A DNA stretch of 64,000 nt from Gammaproteobacteria bacterium (GTDB taxonomy: Bacteria > Pseudomonadota > Gammaproteobacteria > Pseudomonadales > Azotimanducaceae): positions 372,001 to 436,000 of the forward strand of contig VXNM01000010.1 in the NCBI GenBank assembly GCA_009840545.1. The letters run 5' to 3'. Of this stretch, positions 43,960 through 53,197 are shown piece by piece. The notes under the pieces were generated by a model. The model was not told the DNA's origin, did no database searches, and saw only the letters and a list, made by a program, of their open reading frames with translations. The translations under genes were made by a program, and so were the position numbers. Position 1 is the first letter of the stretch. Every line of letters starts with the position of its first letter.

Positions 43960-45741
43960 ATGCAAACCGAAACCATTGACATCTTAAAGAATCAGATCTC
44001 GGAACTCATCGCGAAGGGTCGTGAACAAGGCTATCTCACATTGGCCGAAATCATCGACCACATGCCCGATGACACTGGAGAAGAAGAGCGCATCGAAGAA
44101 ATCACCGCGCTCTTGCTTGACCTTGGAATCCGAGTTGGCGAATCTGCACCCGATGCGGAAGACTTGCTCACCTCTAGCGAGTCTACGACGGATGATGTCG
44201 AAGCGGACGAAGCCGCAGCTGCACTTGCCGCAGTCGAAAGTGAAGCGGGTCGCACAACCGATCCAGCACGCATCTACATGCGAGAAATGGGAAGCGTCGA
44301 ACTACTCAATCGACAGCAAGAAATCGAGATTGCCAAGAAAATAGAAGAGGGCATGAGAGATGTCTTGTCAGCAGTAGCACATTTCCCGGGCACTGTGGAC
44401 CATCTGTTGAAAGCCTACGCCCATGCAACCGAGATTGAACGTCTCGAGACTCTGTTAGTCGGTTATCTCGATCCGACTACGGAGGTGCCTCGAGCTCCTG
44501 TCATCGATGCGTCTAAGTCCAATGGAACCACTACGACCAAGAGTAAAGGACCTGATGTCACGATCGCCAAGAAACGATTTGCTGCGCTGAAACGGGCACA
44601 CAACAAGTATCGAAGAACTGTCAAGCAGACTGGGGATCGCAAGAAGAGGAATTGTCGAGAAGAACTTGAGAAGCTTGCGGATGTGTTCTCGAGATTTAAG
44701 CTCGTGCCCATTCATCATGACGCTCTGGTGGAAATGCCTCGAAAAGCAGCGGACTTGGTCGAAGCCCAAGAACGAACGTTCACGAAACTCTGTCGAAAAG
44801 CCGATTTGCCATTGGACGAACTTAACACTAACTTTGAACAGAAGCTAAGAACTCGCTCGTGGCTGGATCGACTGATTAGGGAAAACCATTCCTTCAGTCG
44901 AAAACTGGAGCGCTACAAACCCGATATTCTTCGATCACAACGAAAGATCCAGGAAATTAGGGATCAGACCGGGCTGACCGTCCAGGAACTTAAAGACCTT
45001 AAGAACCGAATCGTCGCAGGAGAAGAGAAAACTCTGGAAGCGAAGAAGGAGATGGTCGAAGCCAATCTTCGATTGGTCATATCAATCGCAAAGAAATACA
45101 ACAATCGCGGCCTGCAATTCCTCGACTTGATCCAAGAAGGGAATATTGGTCTGATGAAGGCGGTCGACAAATTTGAGTACCGCCGAGGCTATAAATTTTC
45201 TACTTACGCCACTTGGTGGATTCGGCAGGCAATCACCCGTTCAATATCCGATCAATCTCGAACGATCCGGATCCCCGTTCACATGTTCGACCTAGTCAAC
45301 AAACTGAATCGAATTCAGCGTCAGATGCTTCAGGAGCTTGGTCGAGACCCCATTGCCGACGAACTTTCCTCACGGATGGAAATTTCCAGCGATAAAGTCC
45401 GGCACATTCAAGGAATCAGCATTCAGCCTGTATCAACGGACTCTCCGATTGGAGAGGACGAGGACAGCAACATCGGCGACTTCTTGAAGGACCAAGACGT
45501 GGAGACTCCAATGGAATCCACAGAAGTCCGCAACCTCAAGGAAGACATCGACGCCAAATTGGCAATTCTGACCGTACGAGAAGCAAAAGTACTGCGAATG
45601 CGCTTCGGACTTGGTCAGAACAGTGAATACACGCTTGAAGAAGTGGGTCGAGTTCTGAGCGTGACTCGCGAACGTATCCGACAGATTGAAGCGAAAGCGC
45701 TCCGCAAATTGAGACAACCGCTCCGAATCTGGAACACCTAA
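43960..45741 (+). CDS. rpoD: RNA polymerase primary sigma factor, copy 1
   Basis: 593 residues. Region 1.1 starts [20 protein letters not shown]. Region 1.2 has [11 protein letters not shown], a long non-conserved segment follows, then region 2 ([20 protein letters not shown]; the [14 protein letters not shown] core), and region 4 has [20 protein letters not shown]. It lies in the classical dnaG-rpoD position. Compared with the second copy, region 2.4-3 reads [12 protein letters not shown] where copy 2 and E. coli have IETIN, and the C-terminus stops 10 residues after the helix-turn-helix, shorter than usual. A terminator follows. Confidence 0.95.
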   Translation: MQTETIDILKNQISELIAKGREQGYLTLAEIIDHMPDDTGEEERIEEITALLLDLGIRVGESAPDAEDLLTSSESTTDDVEADEAAAALAAVESEAGRTTDPARIYMREMGSVELLNRQQEIEIAKKIEEGMRDVLSAVAHFPGTVDHLLKAYAHATEIERLETLLVGYLDPTTEVPRAPVIDASKSNGTTTTKSKGPDVTIAKKRFAALKRAHNKYRRTVKQTGDRKKRNCREELEKLADVFSRFKLVPIHHDALVEMPRKAADLVEAQERTFTKLCRKADLPLDELNTNFEQKLRTRSWLDRLIRENHSFSRKLERYKPDILRSQRKIQEIRDQTGLTVQELKDLKNRIVAGEEKTLEAKKEMVEANLRLVISIAKKYNNRGLQFLDLIQEGNIGLMKAVDKFEYRRGYKFSTYATWWIRQAITRSISDQSRTIRIPVHMFDLVNKLNRIQRQMLQELGRDPIADELSSRMEISSDKVRHIQGISIQPVSTDSPIGEDEDSNIGDFLKDQDVETPMESTEVRNLKEDIDAKLAILTVREAKVLRMRFGLGQNSEYTLEEVGRVLSVTRERIRQIEAKALRKLRQPLRIWNT

Positions 45742-45765
45742 GACAAAGCTTCACAACCACCATGA

Positions 45766-45795
45766 AAAATGCCGGCGTCACAACGCCGGCATTTT
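45766..45795 (+). terminator. Bidirectional terminator after rpoD copy 1
   Basis: A perfect 13-bp inverted repeat, AAAATGCCGGCGT and ACGCCGGCATTTT, with a CACA loop. It gives a GC-rich stem with T-tracts on both strands, so it can stop rpoD transcription and also transcripts of the minus-strand tRNA gene. Confidence 0.9.
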
Positions 45796-45806
45796 CTTAT
45801 CCGATT

Positions 45807-46168
45807 TGGTGGGCCCACCAGGACTCGAACCTGGGACCTATGGATTCACGATCCAAGTGTTTCTTGGAATTTCCGACGGTTTCCCATCGGCGCGGACTAT
45901 CTCACCACCCGAGGCGAAGCAAGTTCTCCGTGCACGGGTGCAGGACGCTCTAACCTGTCATTAAGAACACTCGAATTTCCGGTTGAGAATTCAGTTCTCA
46001 GGTAGTCTCTGCACCTTCCAACGGTGTACCGCTGGCTTGGCTCAGGGTTGCCTTGACGGATAAAATCCGGTTTAGGTTTCCCTGAATTCATCCTGTTCAT
46101 CTTCCCGATTTCGCAGGAAGCGCACCATCCGATGAGTCCACTGCTCTAACCAACTGAGCTATGGGCCC
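45807..46168 (-). tRNA. tRNA-Ile(CAU), interrupted by a group I intron
   Basis: The 5' exon is 46132-46168 (37 nt) and the 3' exon 45807-45846 (40 nt, including an encoded CCA). Joined, they fold as a 77-nt tRNA: a 7-bp acceptor stem GGGCCCA/TGGGCCC, a D arm with AGCTCAGTTGGTTAGAGC, an anticodon stem TGGA/TCCA with loop CTCATAA, and a T arm with GGTTCGAGTCC. The anticodon is CAU. The stem, the GGACTCATAATCC anticodon arm and the G1-C72 pair favour tRNA-Ile2, read as AUA after lysidine modification, over initiator tRNA; elongator Met is the alternative. The intron must be removed for function. Confidence 0.9.
45847..46131 (-). ncRNA. Group I self-splicing intron in tRNA-Ile anticodon loop
   Basis: 285 nt, inserted between U36 of the anticodon and A37. 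The exon ends in U and the intron ends in G, the group I rule. A guide GUG at intron nt 7-9 (46123-46125) can pair with CAU of the anticodon. Core elements match the Azoarcus tRNA-Ile intron: GGGAAACCTAAAC (about 46069-46083; P4/J3-4), GGCAACCCTGAGCCAAGCC (about 46034-46052), GTGCAGAGACTACC (46001-46014; P7/P3) and GAGATAGTCC (45894-45903; P7). It encodes no homing endonuclease. Self-splicing is expected. Confidence 0.9.
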
Positions 46169-46179
46169 TTAGCCCGAAG

Positions 46180-46185
46180 ATTGTA
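46180..46185 (-). promoter_or_regulatory. -10 element of the tRNA gene
   Basis: TACAAT on the minus strand, 12 bases before the first tRNA nucleotide. A clear -35 at standard spacing is not visible, so the assignment is tentative. Confidence 0.35.
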
Positions 46186-46330
46186 TCTCACAGCAGCTCC
46201 ACAAGAGCAGACGAAGAGGAGTCCAATGACTAATCCAAACTATGGGAAATCAACCGCACAAAGTGGGATTATCCTGTGTGCTAAGATACTTCGATAGTGG
46301 CGCAGCCAGAAACTGCCGGGGTGTGACAGC

Positions 46331-48136
46331 ATGCACACGACGGAAACAAAATCCCATCAGGCGCGTATCAAAGAACTGATCGCCAAGGGTCGCTCTCAAG
46401 GCTATCTCTCCTTAGAAGACATCAATGATCACTTCCCTACCGAGGTGCTCGATGTCGAACACTTCACCGAAATTGTCGATATCCTTGACCGGCACGGCAT
46501 TGTTGTCAGTGAACTTGCTCCTGAAGTGGACGATCTGCTGTCAGGCGACGACTCCACCGACGACCTAGATCCAGAGGAATTGGCTGAGGCTATCGCTGCG
46601 GTCGAGTCGAGTTCTGGGGGAACGACCGACCCCGCTCGGCTCTATATGAGTGAGATGGGGCACTATGGGTTACTCACACGGGACGCTGAAATTCTCATTG
46701 CCACACGCATCGAAAACGGAATGCGGTCCATGATGTCTGCGGTGGCACATTTTCCAGATGCTGTCGATCTCTTGCTTGACAAGTACGATCAATTATTCAA
46801 GGAAGATCGACTCGAAAGATTTCTTGCAGGTTACCTGTGTCTCGTGGAGGATATACCCCCGGCTCGTAGAGTGAATCCAGGCGAGCAAAGCAATTCTCCT
46901 ATGACCCGCAAGCGTCTGAATCGAAGCCTCGCTAAGAACAAATTTACCTACCTGAAATGTGCCAGAACACGGCTGCAAAATGAAATGGGAAACAGTGGGG
47001 CGGCGAGAACCAAGGCTTCTCGTGACGCTCGTGCTTCACTTGCCGATAAGTTCTCGGAGCTCAAGATAGTGCCGGAGTTTTTTGAGGAACTAGTGGAAAT
47101 TCCCAAGCAGACTTTGCGAACGGTCCGAAATCTTCAAAACCGGATTCGCAAGCAGTGCGAAGACGTAGGTATGTCCCGCTCGGTATTTCACGAGAAATCA
47201 CTTGGACACGAGACCTCCACCTCATGGATAAACAATCTCATTGCTGAGAGTCGACCGTATAGCCGACGTCTCGAACGGGCCAAACCCGAGATTAAGAAGA
47301 CACAAAGTCGATTGGCATCAGCACTCAAGCGAGCGCGATTGACCATTGACGAAATCGAAGAACTCAATCGGCGTATCCAGGAAGCAGAGGAACAGGTTCG
47401 TATAGCAAAGAATGAAATGGTCCAAGCCAATCTGAGATTGGTCATTTCCATCGCGAAGAAATATAGCAACCGCGGGCTTCAGTTCTTGGATCTAATTCAG
47501 GAAGGGAATATCGGCTTAATGAAAGCTGTGGACAAGTTCGAGTATCGTCGAGGGTACAAGTTCTCTACCTACGCTACGTGGTGGATACGTCAGGCGATAA
47601 CTCGGTCCATCGCAGATCAAGGACGTACGATTCGGCTTCCGGTTCACATGATTGAAACTATTAACCGACTGAATCGAATCGAACGTCAAATGCGGCAAGA
47701 ACTAGGAAGAGAGCCGTCAGCCACTGAACTCGGAAAGCGCTTGGACTTGCCAGAGTACAAAGTGCTTCGAGTACAGAAAATTGCAAAGCTCCCGGTATCG
47801 ACAGAAGACTCGGTGGGCAGCGACGACGAAGCGCATGTAGGAGACTTCATCAAAGATCAAGCGGTGGAAACTCCAACTGAATTGGCGGAGCGGGACGCGC
47901 TTAGAGAGGCCGTGGGAGACATGCTTTCCGATTTGTCTGTGCGAGAAGCGAAGGTTCTTCGCATGCGATTTGGCATAGGGTCGAACAGCGACCAGACACT
48001 GGAAGAAGTCGGGCACAACTTGCACGTTACCCGAGAGCGCATCCGACAAATCGAGTCGAAAGCACTGCGCAAACTCCGAAAGAACCCAACCAAGCATCTT
48101 CGTGACTTCCTGCACGAAGATTCCGAGGCTAGCTAA
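46331..48136 (+). CDS. rpoD: RNA polymerase primary-type sigma factor, copy 2
   Basis: 601 residues with the complete primary sigma layout: region 1.1 ([20 protein letters not shown]), [11 protein letters not shown], the long non-conserved domain, region 2 [53 protein letters not shown], and region 4 with [18 protein letters not shown] followed by a full C-terminus. Region 2.4-3 is closer to E. coli RpoD than copy 1 is. Both copies are similar across their full length, so they arose by duplication, though not recently given their many differences. It lies beyond the tRNA gene with its own leader. Confidence 0.92.
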   Translation: MHTTETKSHQARIKELIAKGRSQGYLSLEDINDHFPTEVLDVEHFTEIVDILDRHGIVVSELAPEVDDLLSGDDSTDDLDPEELAEAIAAVESSSGGTTDPARLYMSEMGHYGLLTRDAEILIATRIENGMRSMMSAVAHFPDAVDLLLDKYDQLFKEDRLERFLAGYLCLVEDIPPARRVNPGEQSNSPMTRKRLNRSLAKNKFTYLKCARTRLQNEMGNSGAARTKASRDARASLADKFSELKIVPEFFEELVEIPKQTLRTVRNLQNRIRKQCEDVGMSRSVFHEKSLGHETSTSWINNLIAESRPYSRRLERAKPEIKKTQSRLASALKRARLTIDEIEELNRRIQEAEEQVRIAKNEMVQANLRLVISIAKKYSNRGLQFLDLIQEGNIGLMKAVDKFEYRRGYKFSTYATWWIRQAITRSIADQGRTIRLPVHMIETINRLNRIERQMRQELGREPSATELGKRLDLPEYKVLRVQKIAKLPVSTEDSVGSDDEAHVGDFIKDQAVETPTELAERDALREAVGDMLSDLSVREAKVLRMRFGIGSNSDQTLEEVGHNLHVTRERIRQIESKALRKLRKNPTKHLRDFLHEDSEAS

Positions 48137-48139
48137 CGG

Positions 48140-49501
48140 TTACATCCGTATTGCTTCCGTCACATGGGCGGACAGTTCAGTTCTCGGCAGCCGAATTTGA
48201 TCCATCGAATCTCGATCTCGAATCGTGACCGTGTCGTCTTCGAGAGTTTGAAAGTCCACCGTTACGCACATTGGAGTACCCGCTTCGTCGTGCTTTCGGT
48301 AGCTCTTACCGATGTTCCCAGTGTTTTCCAACGTGATCCGTCCCAACCCTAGAAACTGGAGTTTCTTTACAGTTTCCCGAGCCACTGAAACGATCTGTTC
48401 GTGGTTCCGCTTCAGAGGCATGACGGCCACCTTAATCGGTGCAAGGTGCGGCGGAAGTCGAAGCAACGTCCGTTCCGCACCATTTTCGAGTCGCTCAATC
48501 TCATAGGCTTCGTTCAGCACAGCAAGAATTGCTCTCTCAACGCCTGCTGACGGTTCAATTACAAAAGGAACGAACCACTGATTGGTACTGAGATCCTGGA
48601 TTGCCAAACGAACGGTGCTGTCCCGATTGGACTTGACATCAGCGGTTAGTCCGAGTTTGCTTTGATGTTTCGTGTGAGATCCCAGATCGAAGTCGGTTCG
48701 ATTTGCAATTCCTTCCAATTCATCCATTCCGTGTGGAAATCGATACATCAGGTCTAGAGTGGCTTTCGAATAATGTGCAAGATCGTCTTTAGGCACATTG
48801 TGAAGTTGGATCGCATTCCGGCTAACTCCCTGACGTTCCCACCAGTCAAGACGAAGATCGACCCAAGTCTGGTGCCAGTCCTCGTCGGTTCCGGGTTTCA
48901 CAAAATATTCCAGCTCCATTATTTCGAACTCGCGAACCCTGAAAATAAAGTTCCTTGGAGTGATCTCGTTCCGAAAGGACTTGCCAATCTGCGCGATTCC
49001 GAATGGAACGGTTCTTGAAGTCGAATCCACAACATTCTTGAAATTTGTGAATATGTGCTGTGCGGTTTCCGGTCTCAAGTACGCAAAGCTCTCTTCGTCC
49101 TCAACTGGTCCGACATTGGTCTTAAACATCAAGTTGAAGGGACGAGGATCTGTGAGTTCGGTAGAACCACAATAAGGACACTTACCGTCGATTATGTGAT
49201 CGGCTCGGCTGCGCTTCTTGCAGTTACGACAGTCGACCAGTGGATCCGAAAACGTTTCTTCGTGACCTGAGTAATGAAGGACCTTCTGCGGCGTCAAGAT
49301 CGCAGCATCGAGGCCCTCCACATCGTCGCGTTCGTAAACCATGGATTGCCACCAGGCCGTCTTGAGGTTGTTTTTGAGCTCAACGCCGAGCGGACCAAAG
49401 TCATAAATACCTTGCATTCCACCATAAGCTTCACTCGACTGAAAAATGAAACCTCTGCGCTTGCACAGACTGGTTAGTTCTTCCATGCTCTTGGCTGTCA
49501 T
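48140..49501 (-). CDS. glyS: Glycyl-tRNA synthetase, alpha2 single-chain type
   Basis: 453 residues. This is the class II alpha2 form found in archaea, eukaryotes and some bacteria, not the GlyQ/GlyS alpha2beta2 enzyme usual in gammaproteobacteria. It has [25 protein letters not shown], a zinc-type CRNCKKRS and CPYCGSTEL pair, motif 2 in [18 protein letters not shown], and motif 3 in [14 protein letters not shown]; a C-terminal anticodon-binding domain follows. It is convergent with rpoD copy 2 (3-bp gap). A strong hairpin lies in its upstream region. Confidence 0.93.
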   Translation of the reverse strand: MTAKSMEELTSLCKRRGFIFQSSEAYGGMQGIYDFGPLGVELKNNLKTAWWQSMVYERDDVEGLDAAILTPQKVLHYSGHEETFSDPLVDCRNCKKRSRADHIIDGKCPYCGSTELTDPRPFNLMFKTNVGPVEDEESFAYLRPETAQHIFTNFKNVVDSTSRTVPFGIAQIGKSFRNEITPRNFIFRVREFEIMELEYFVKPGTDEDWHQTWVDLRLDWWERQGVSRNAIQLHNVPKDDLAHYSKATLDLMYRFPHGMDELEGIANRTDFDLGSHTKHQSKLGLTADVKSNRDSTVRLAIQDLSTNQWFVPFVIEPSAGVERAILAVLNEAYEIERLENGAERTLLRLPPHLAPIKVAVMPLKRNHEQIVSVARETVKKLQFLGLGRITLENTGNIGKSYRKHDEAGTPMCVTVDFQTLEDDTVTIRDRDSMDQIRLPRTELSAHVTEAIRM

Positions 49502-49539
49502 TTCAATGCTCTAAGTGGAGTCGTGGGGTATGTTAGGCG

Positions 49540-49560
49540 TTCCACGCGAAACGCGTGGAA
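49540..49560. repeat. Perfect hairpin between divergent glyS and the FAD dehydrogenase gene
   Basis: TTCCACGCG and CGCGTGGAA, 9-bp arms with an AAA loop, about 40 bases upstream of the glyS start. Both neighbouring genes are transcribed away from it and no T-run follows, so it is not a terminator; a leader hairpin or protein-binding palindrome is possible. Confidence 0.5.
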
Positions 49561-49709
49561 GTGGGCGGTAAGGCGCGTATTATGCATAGTCTCAACGATT
49601 TCAGCCTGTTCGACCGAGCCGCTCGCGCAGACGAATCGGCACAACTTTTTACAATGACTTGCGTTATTCGAGCACATAGCAAGACACCAGCACGTTGAGT
49701 TCACTGCAA

Positions 49710-51089
49710 ATGCAAATATCAGAGTTTCAATCCATCGTCGGAAGCAATGGAATACTTGTAGGCGAGGATGTCTCAAGCCGTTCCGAACGTATCTGGACCG
49801 ACGAGACTGTTCAAGCTTCTGCCATCGTTCGACCGAGAGACACTCAAGAACTTAGCGAAGTGCTTCGACTCTGCCACGAAAGAGACCAACCAATTGTCGT
49901 TCATGGTGGGCTCACAGGGCTCGTCGATGGAGCTCAAACAAAGCGTTCGGACATAGTTGTCTCAACGGAGCTCATGAACGAGATCGAATCAATCGATCCC
50001 ATTGCGCGAACCATGACCGTTCAAGCTGGCGTGAAACTACAGCAAATTCAGGAACTTGCAGAGTCCAACCGGCTACTGTTCCCATTGGATCTCGGTGCCC
50101 GAGGGTCTTGCTCAATTGGTGGAAACATTGCCACCAACGCAGGTGGCAACCGAGTGATCCGATATGGAATGACTCGAGACATGGTGCTTGGTCTTGAGGT
50201 AGTGCTCGCCGATGGAACGATAGTTTCGTCTATGAACGACATGATCAAAAACAACGCCGGCTATGACTTGAAGCATATGTTCATCGGAACCGAAGGAAGT
50301 CTAGGCGTGATCACCCGAGCCGTCTTGCGATTGAGAGAGCTACCGTTGACGGACGAAGCGGTGTTCATGAGCGTGGATGAGTTCAGCATGCTCCCGAAGA
50401 TCTTGAAACACATGGACCAGAAACTTGGCGGGACATTGACCTCGTTTGAAGTAATGTGGAACGACTACTACTCCCATGTGTGCGGAAACGGAGAAGCCCA
50501 TCAACCGCCTTTGCCTACAACTCATCCGTACTACGTACTCATCGAAGCTTGGGGCGGCGACTCGCGAAATGACCACGCCAGAATGGAAGCAGCAGTTGAG
50601 TCCGTCTATGAAGCGAAATTAATCAGCGATGCCGCTATCGCTCAGAATTCAGTTCAGCGCAATGCGTTCTGGGCAATCCGAGACAACGTAGAAAAATGCA
50701 TGACGATCAAACCCACTTTTGTGTTCGATGTCAGTTTGCGTATTGGTGACATGGAAGACTACGTAGTAGAAGTCAATCGGCGCTTAACCGAACAGTTTGG
50801 TACCTACCGCATATTCACATTTGGTCACTTGGGCGATGGGAATCTCCATTTTGCGATCAATACGGGAACAGACCCAGCTCATCAGCATCCAGTAGAACGA
50901 TGCGTTTACGAACCGCTACGTGCCATAAATGGGTCAATATCCGCGGAACACGGAATAGGTCTGGAAAAGAAGGAGTACTTGGACATTTCTCGCAACGAGA
51001 TTGAAGTGGGTCTCATGCGTACATTGAAGAAATCGCTGGACCCAAAGGGAATTCTCAACCCCGGCAAGATTTTCGAATTCAACGGCTAA
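49710..51089 (+). CDS. FAD-linked D-2-hydroxyacid dehydrogenase (GlcD/D2HGDH-like)
   Basis: 459 residues from the ATG at 49710; an in-frame TTG is five codons earlier. The PCMH FAD domain carries IVVHGGLTGLVDGA and IGGNIATNAGGNRVIRYG. The C-terminal domain has HLGDGNLHFAIN and the SAEHGIGLEKKEYL motif with the metal-binding His residues. It oxidises a D-2-hydroxy acid such as D-lactate, D-2-hydroxyglutarate or glycolate. The electron acceptor and exact substrate are unknown. Confidence 0.85.
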   Translation: MQISEFQSIVGSNGILVGEDVSSRSERIWTDETVQASAIVRPRDTQELSEVLRLCHERDQPIVVHGGLTGLVDGAQTKRSDIVVSTELMNEIESIDPIARTMTVQAGVKLQQIQELAESNRLLFPLDLGARGSCSIGGNIATNAGGNRVIRYGMTRDMVLGLEVVLADGTIVSSMNDMIKNNAGYDLKHMFIGTEGSLGVITRAVLRLRELPLTDEAVFMSVDEFSMLPKILKHMDQKLGGTLTSFEVMWNDYYSHVCGNGEAHQPPLPTTHPYYVLIEAWGGDSRNDHARMEAAVESVYEAKLISDAAIAQNSVQRNAFWAIRDNVEKCMTIKPTFVFDVSLRIGDMEDYVVEVNRRLTEQFGTYRIFTFGHLGDGNLHFAINTGTDPAHQHPVERCVYEPLRAINGSISAEHGIGLEKKEYLDISRNEIEVGLMRTLKKSLDPKGILNPGKIFEFNG

Positions 51090-51093
51090 GAGT

Positions 51094-51906
51094 CTAATTT
51101 TTTTCGGGCCACTGTCGATCCATTCCTTCAAACAAGCCGTTCACCCGAGACTGAATCATCTGGCGTGACTGCTCACCGTCGGTGAAGATGTAGAGTTCGT
51201 TGTTTTGAATCGCGCGCAAGACCGATTCACCAGCAAATACTGGTGTTACAGCATGTTGCAGAAGACCCAGCTGCTTCTTGCGCTTTTCGATCCCTTCAGT
51301 GTCCAGGTCGTCAAGATCCGGGTAGAAAATTGGAGTGTCGACGATGAACGGACAGAGAACAGATACACCGATGTTGGATTCCTGCAGCTCTTGACGCAAA
51401 CACTCACTAATTGCAACGACAGCAAATTTAGTGGCGCAATACGGTCCAGAGCCGCGCGACGTGTACAGTCCCATGATCGATGCAGTATTGACGATGTGTC
51501 CGCCTTCACCGTGAGCTTGGATTCGGGAAGTAAACACATGACAGCCGTTTACGACTCCCCATAAGTTCACGTCGACGACTTTGCGCCAACGATCCATAGA
51601 CGTGGAAGAAACAGGTCCACCCACTCCGATTCCGGCGTTGTTGCACACAATGTGAATCTTGCCAAAATGACTCTCTGCCAATTCAGCAGCATGTTCAAGA
51701 GAATCCAATTGAGAAACATCGGCTTCTACTGCAAAAAGCTTTGATTCATCTGCATCGAGAGACGCCTTGACTCGTTCCAGTCGATCCTCTCTTATGTCTG
51801 CAATAGCAACCCTCAGTCCCGCGTCGAGAAAAGCTTTTGCCATACCCCGTCCAATTCCACTGCCGCCTCCCGTAACGAAGGCGACCTTGTCTACGATGTC
51901 CTTCAT
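51094..51906 (-). CDS. Short-chain dehydrogenase/reductase
   Basis: 270 residues from the ATG at 51906, with GGAGTACTT upstream; a longer frame adds nine residues. Cofactor loop TGGGSGIGRGMA, NNAGIG, NTASIMG (Ser) and Y-C-A-T-K (Tyr/Lys) are present. The Asp after the second strand (ADIRED) suggests NAD. It is convergent with the FAD dehydrogenase gene (four-base gap). The substrate is unknown; it fits a hydroxy-lipid or alcohol oxidation step. Confidence 0.82.
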   Translation of the reverse strand: MKDIVDKVAFVTGGGSGIGRGMAKAFLDAGLRVAIADIREDRLERVKASLDADESKLFAVEADVSQLDSLEHAAELAESHFGKIHIVCNNAGIGVGGPVSSTSMDRWRKVVDVNLWGVVNGCHVFTSRIQAHGEGGHIVNTASIMGLYTSRGSGPYCATKFAVVAISECLRQELQESNIGVSVLCPFIVDTPIFYPDLDDLDTEGIEKRKKQLGLLQHAVTPVFAGESVLRAIQNNELYIFTDGEQSRQMIQSRVNGLFEGMDRQWPEKN

Positions 51907-52147
51907 AAGTACTCCAGCTCTCACACATGTCAAGGTTCACTCTAAGCATTATCCAGACTGTCGAAATCCCGGGAGAACACTTCGCACTCAGGCGTTCTAT
52001 CAAGTGACCCAAGTACCGAGTCTGGTTCCGCGAGAGTCCCGCTCCAATCAGGGAGATCTATGCACGGTTTTAAGCATGACTTATCATGTTTTGCGTAGAT
52101 AAACAGTGGGACACACGTCCCAATCAAGCATAGCGTTGGAGGGCGAT

Positions 52148-53197
52148 ATGAGAGTAGTTACCGGCGTTGGGGGAGTTCCTGAATCTATCGCAGATCAAGC
52201 ACAAAGTGCGGAGGCAAGCGGTTTCGATGTTGCAACTTGCGGTGAACTGGCACACGATTCCATTGTGACCATGACAATCGCGGCGACGGCGACCGAGAAA
52301 ATCGATCTCCAAACATCAGTAACTATCGCTTTTCCCCGAAGTCCAATGGTCCTTGCGATGGAAGCTTGGGATCTTCAACGACTATCTAAAGGCCGATTCA
52401 CATTGGGTCTTGGCAGCCAAGTCAAAGGGCATAACGAACGTAGATTTGGAGGTTCTTGGTCGGCTCCTGCACCGCGTATGCGCGAATACATTCAAATGAT
52501 GCATGCGATTTGGAACTCATGGCAAAACGGAGCAAAACCTGAGTTTCTAGGCAGGCACTACCGATTCACGCTGATGACTCCCGCGTTCGATGCCGGTCCC
52601 ATCGACTATAAGCGTCCCAAAATCGGTTTGGCGATGGTCGGACCAGGTATGGCCGCAGTTGCCGGAGACTTGGTCGATGTCGCCTTGCCTCACGGCGGAA
52701 TAATGTCCGACAAGTACATGCGCGAAGTCCTGCTTCCAGCGATCAAGAAGGGACTTGTACGTTCCGGACGAAGTTGGGACGACATAGAAATTGCTGAGAG
52801 CGGCTATCTTGTAATCGGAGACTCGGATGAAGAGATAGATCGCAAACTCAACGCAATGAGGCAACCGCTTTCGTTCTACGGTTCAACCCGAACCTACCAC
52901 TCGGTCCTTGCCCTCCACGGACTTGAAGAGCTTGGACAAAAGCTCCACGCCCTGTCGGTACAAGGAAAATGGAACGAGATGCGCGAGACCGTGACTACCG
53001 ATCACATTCTCGAGTTAGCGGATGTCTGTACCTACGACGAGTATCCCAAGTTCCTTCGAGAGCGAAGAGAGTACTCTCGCAGAACTTCATTCTCTATGGC
53101 ACGCAACACACCCGAACAAGAAGAAAGGTTTCAACACCTGCTCAAGGAGATTCAGAGTGTTGAGAATTCAGGGGTTCCGAACGGTCTGGAACTCTAA
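52148..53197 (+). CDS. LLM-class flavin/F420-dependent oxidoreductase (TIGR03617-like)
   Basis: 349 residues from the ATG at 52148, preceded by GGAGG five bases away; a longer frame reaches 52106. Sequence features are GFDVATCGELAHDS, RSPMVLAMEAWDLQRLSKGRFTLGLGSQ, and FGGSWSAPAPRMREYIQMMHAIW. These match the luciferase-like TIM-barrel group often using F420. The reaction is unknown. It ends four bases into the convergent ankyrin gene. It may belong to the same catabolic region as the PhyH and thiolase genes. Confidence 0.82.
   Translation: MRVVTGVGGVPESIADQAQSAEASGFDVATCGELAHDSIVTMTIAATATEKIDLQTSVTIAFPRSPMVLAMEAWDLQRLSKGRFTLGLGSQVKGHNERRFGGSWSAPAPRMREYIQMMHAIWNSWQNGAKPEFLGRHYRFTLMTPAFDAGPIDYKRPKIGLAMVGPGMAAVAGDLVDVALPHGGIMSDKYMREVLLPAIKKGLVRSGRSWDDIEIAESGYLVIGDSDEEIDRKLNAMRQPLSFYGSTRTYHSVLALHGLEELGQKLHALSVQGKWNEMRETVTTDHILELADVCTYDEYPKFLRERREYSRRTSFSMARNTPEQEERFQHLLKEIQSVENSGVPNGLEL

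Noticed and set aside
46259-46287. Possible promoter for rpoD copy 2 with TAAGAT preceded by TG
   Set aside because: The -10 is fair but no acceptable -35 lies at standard spacing, so it was not listed.
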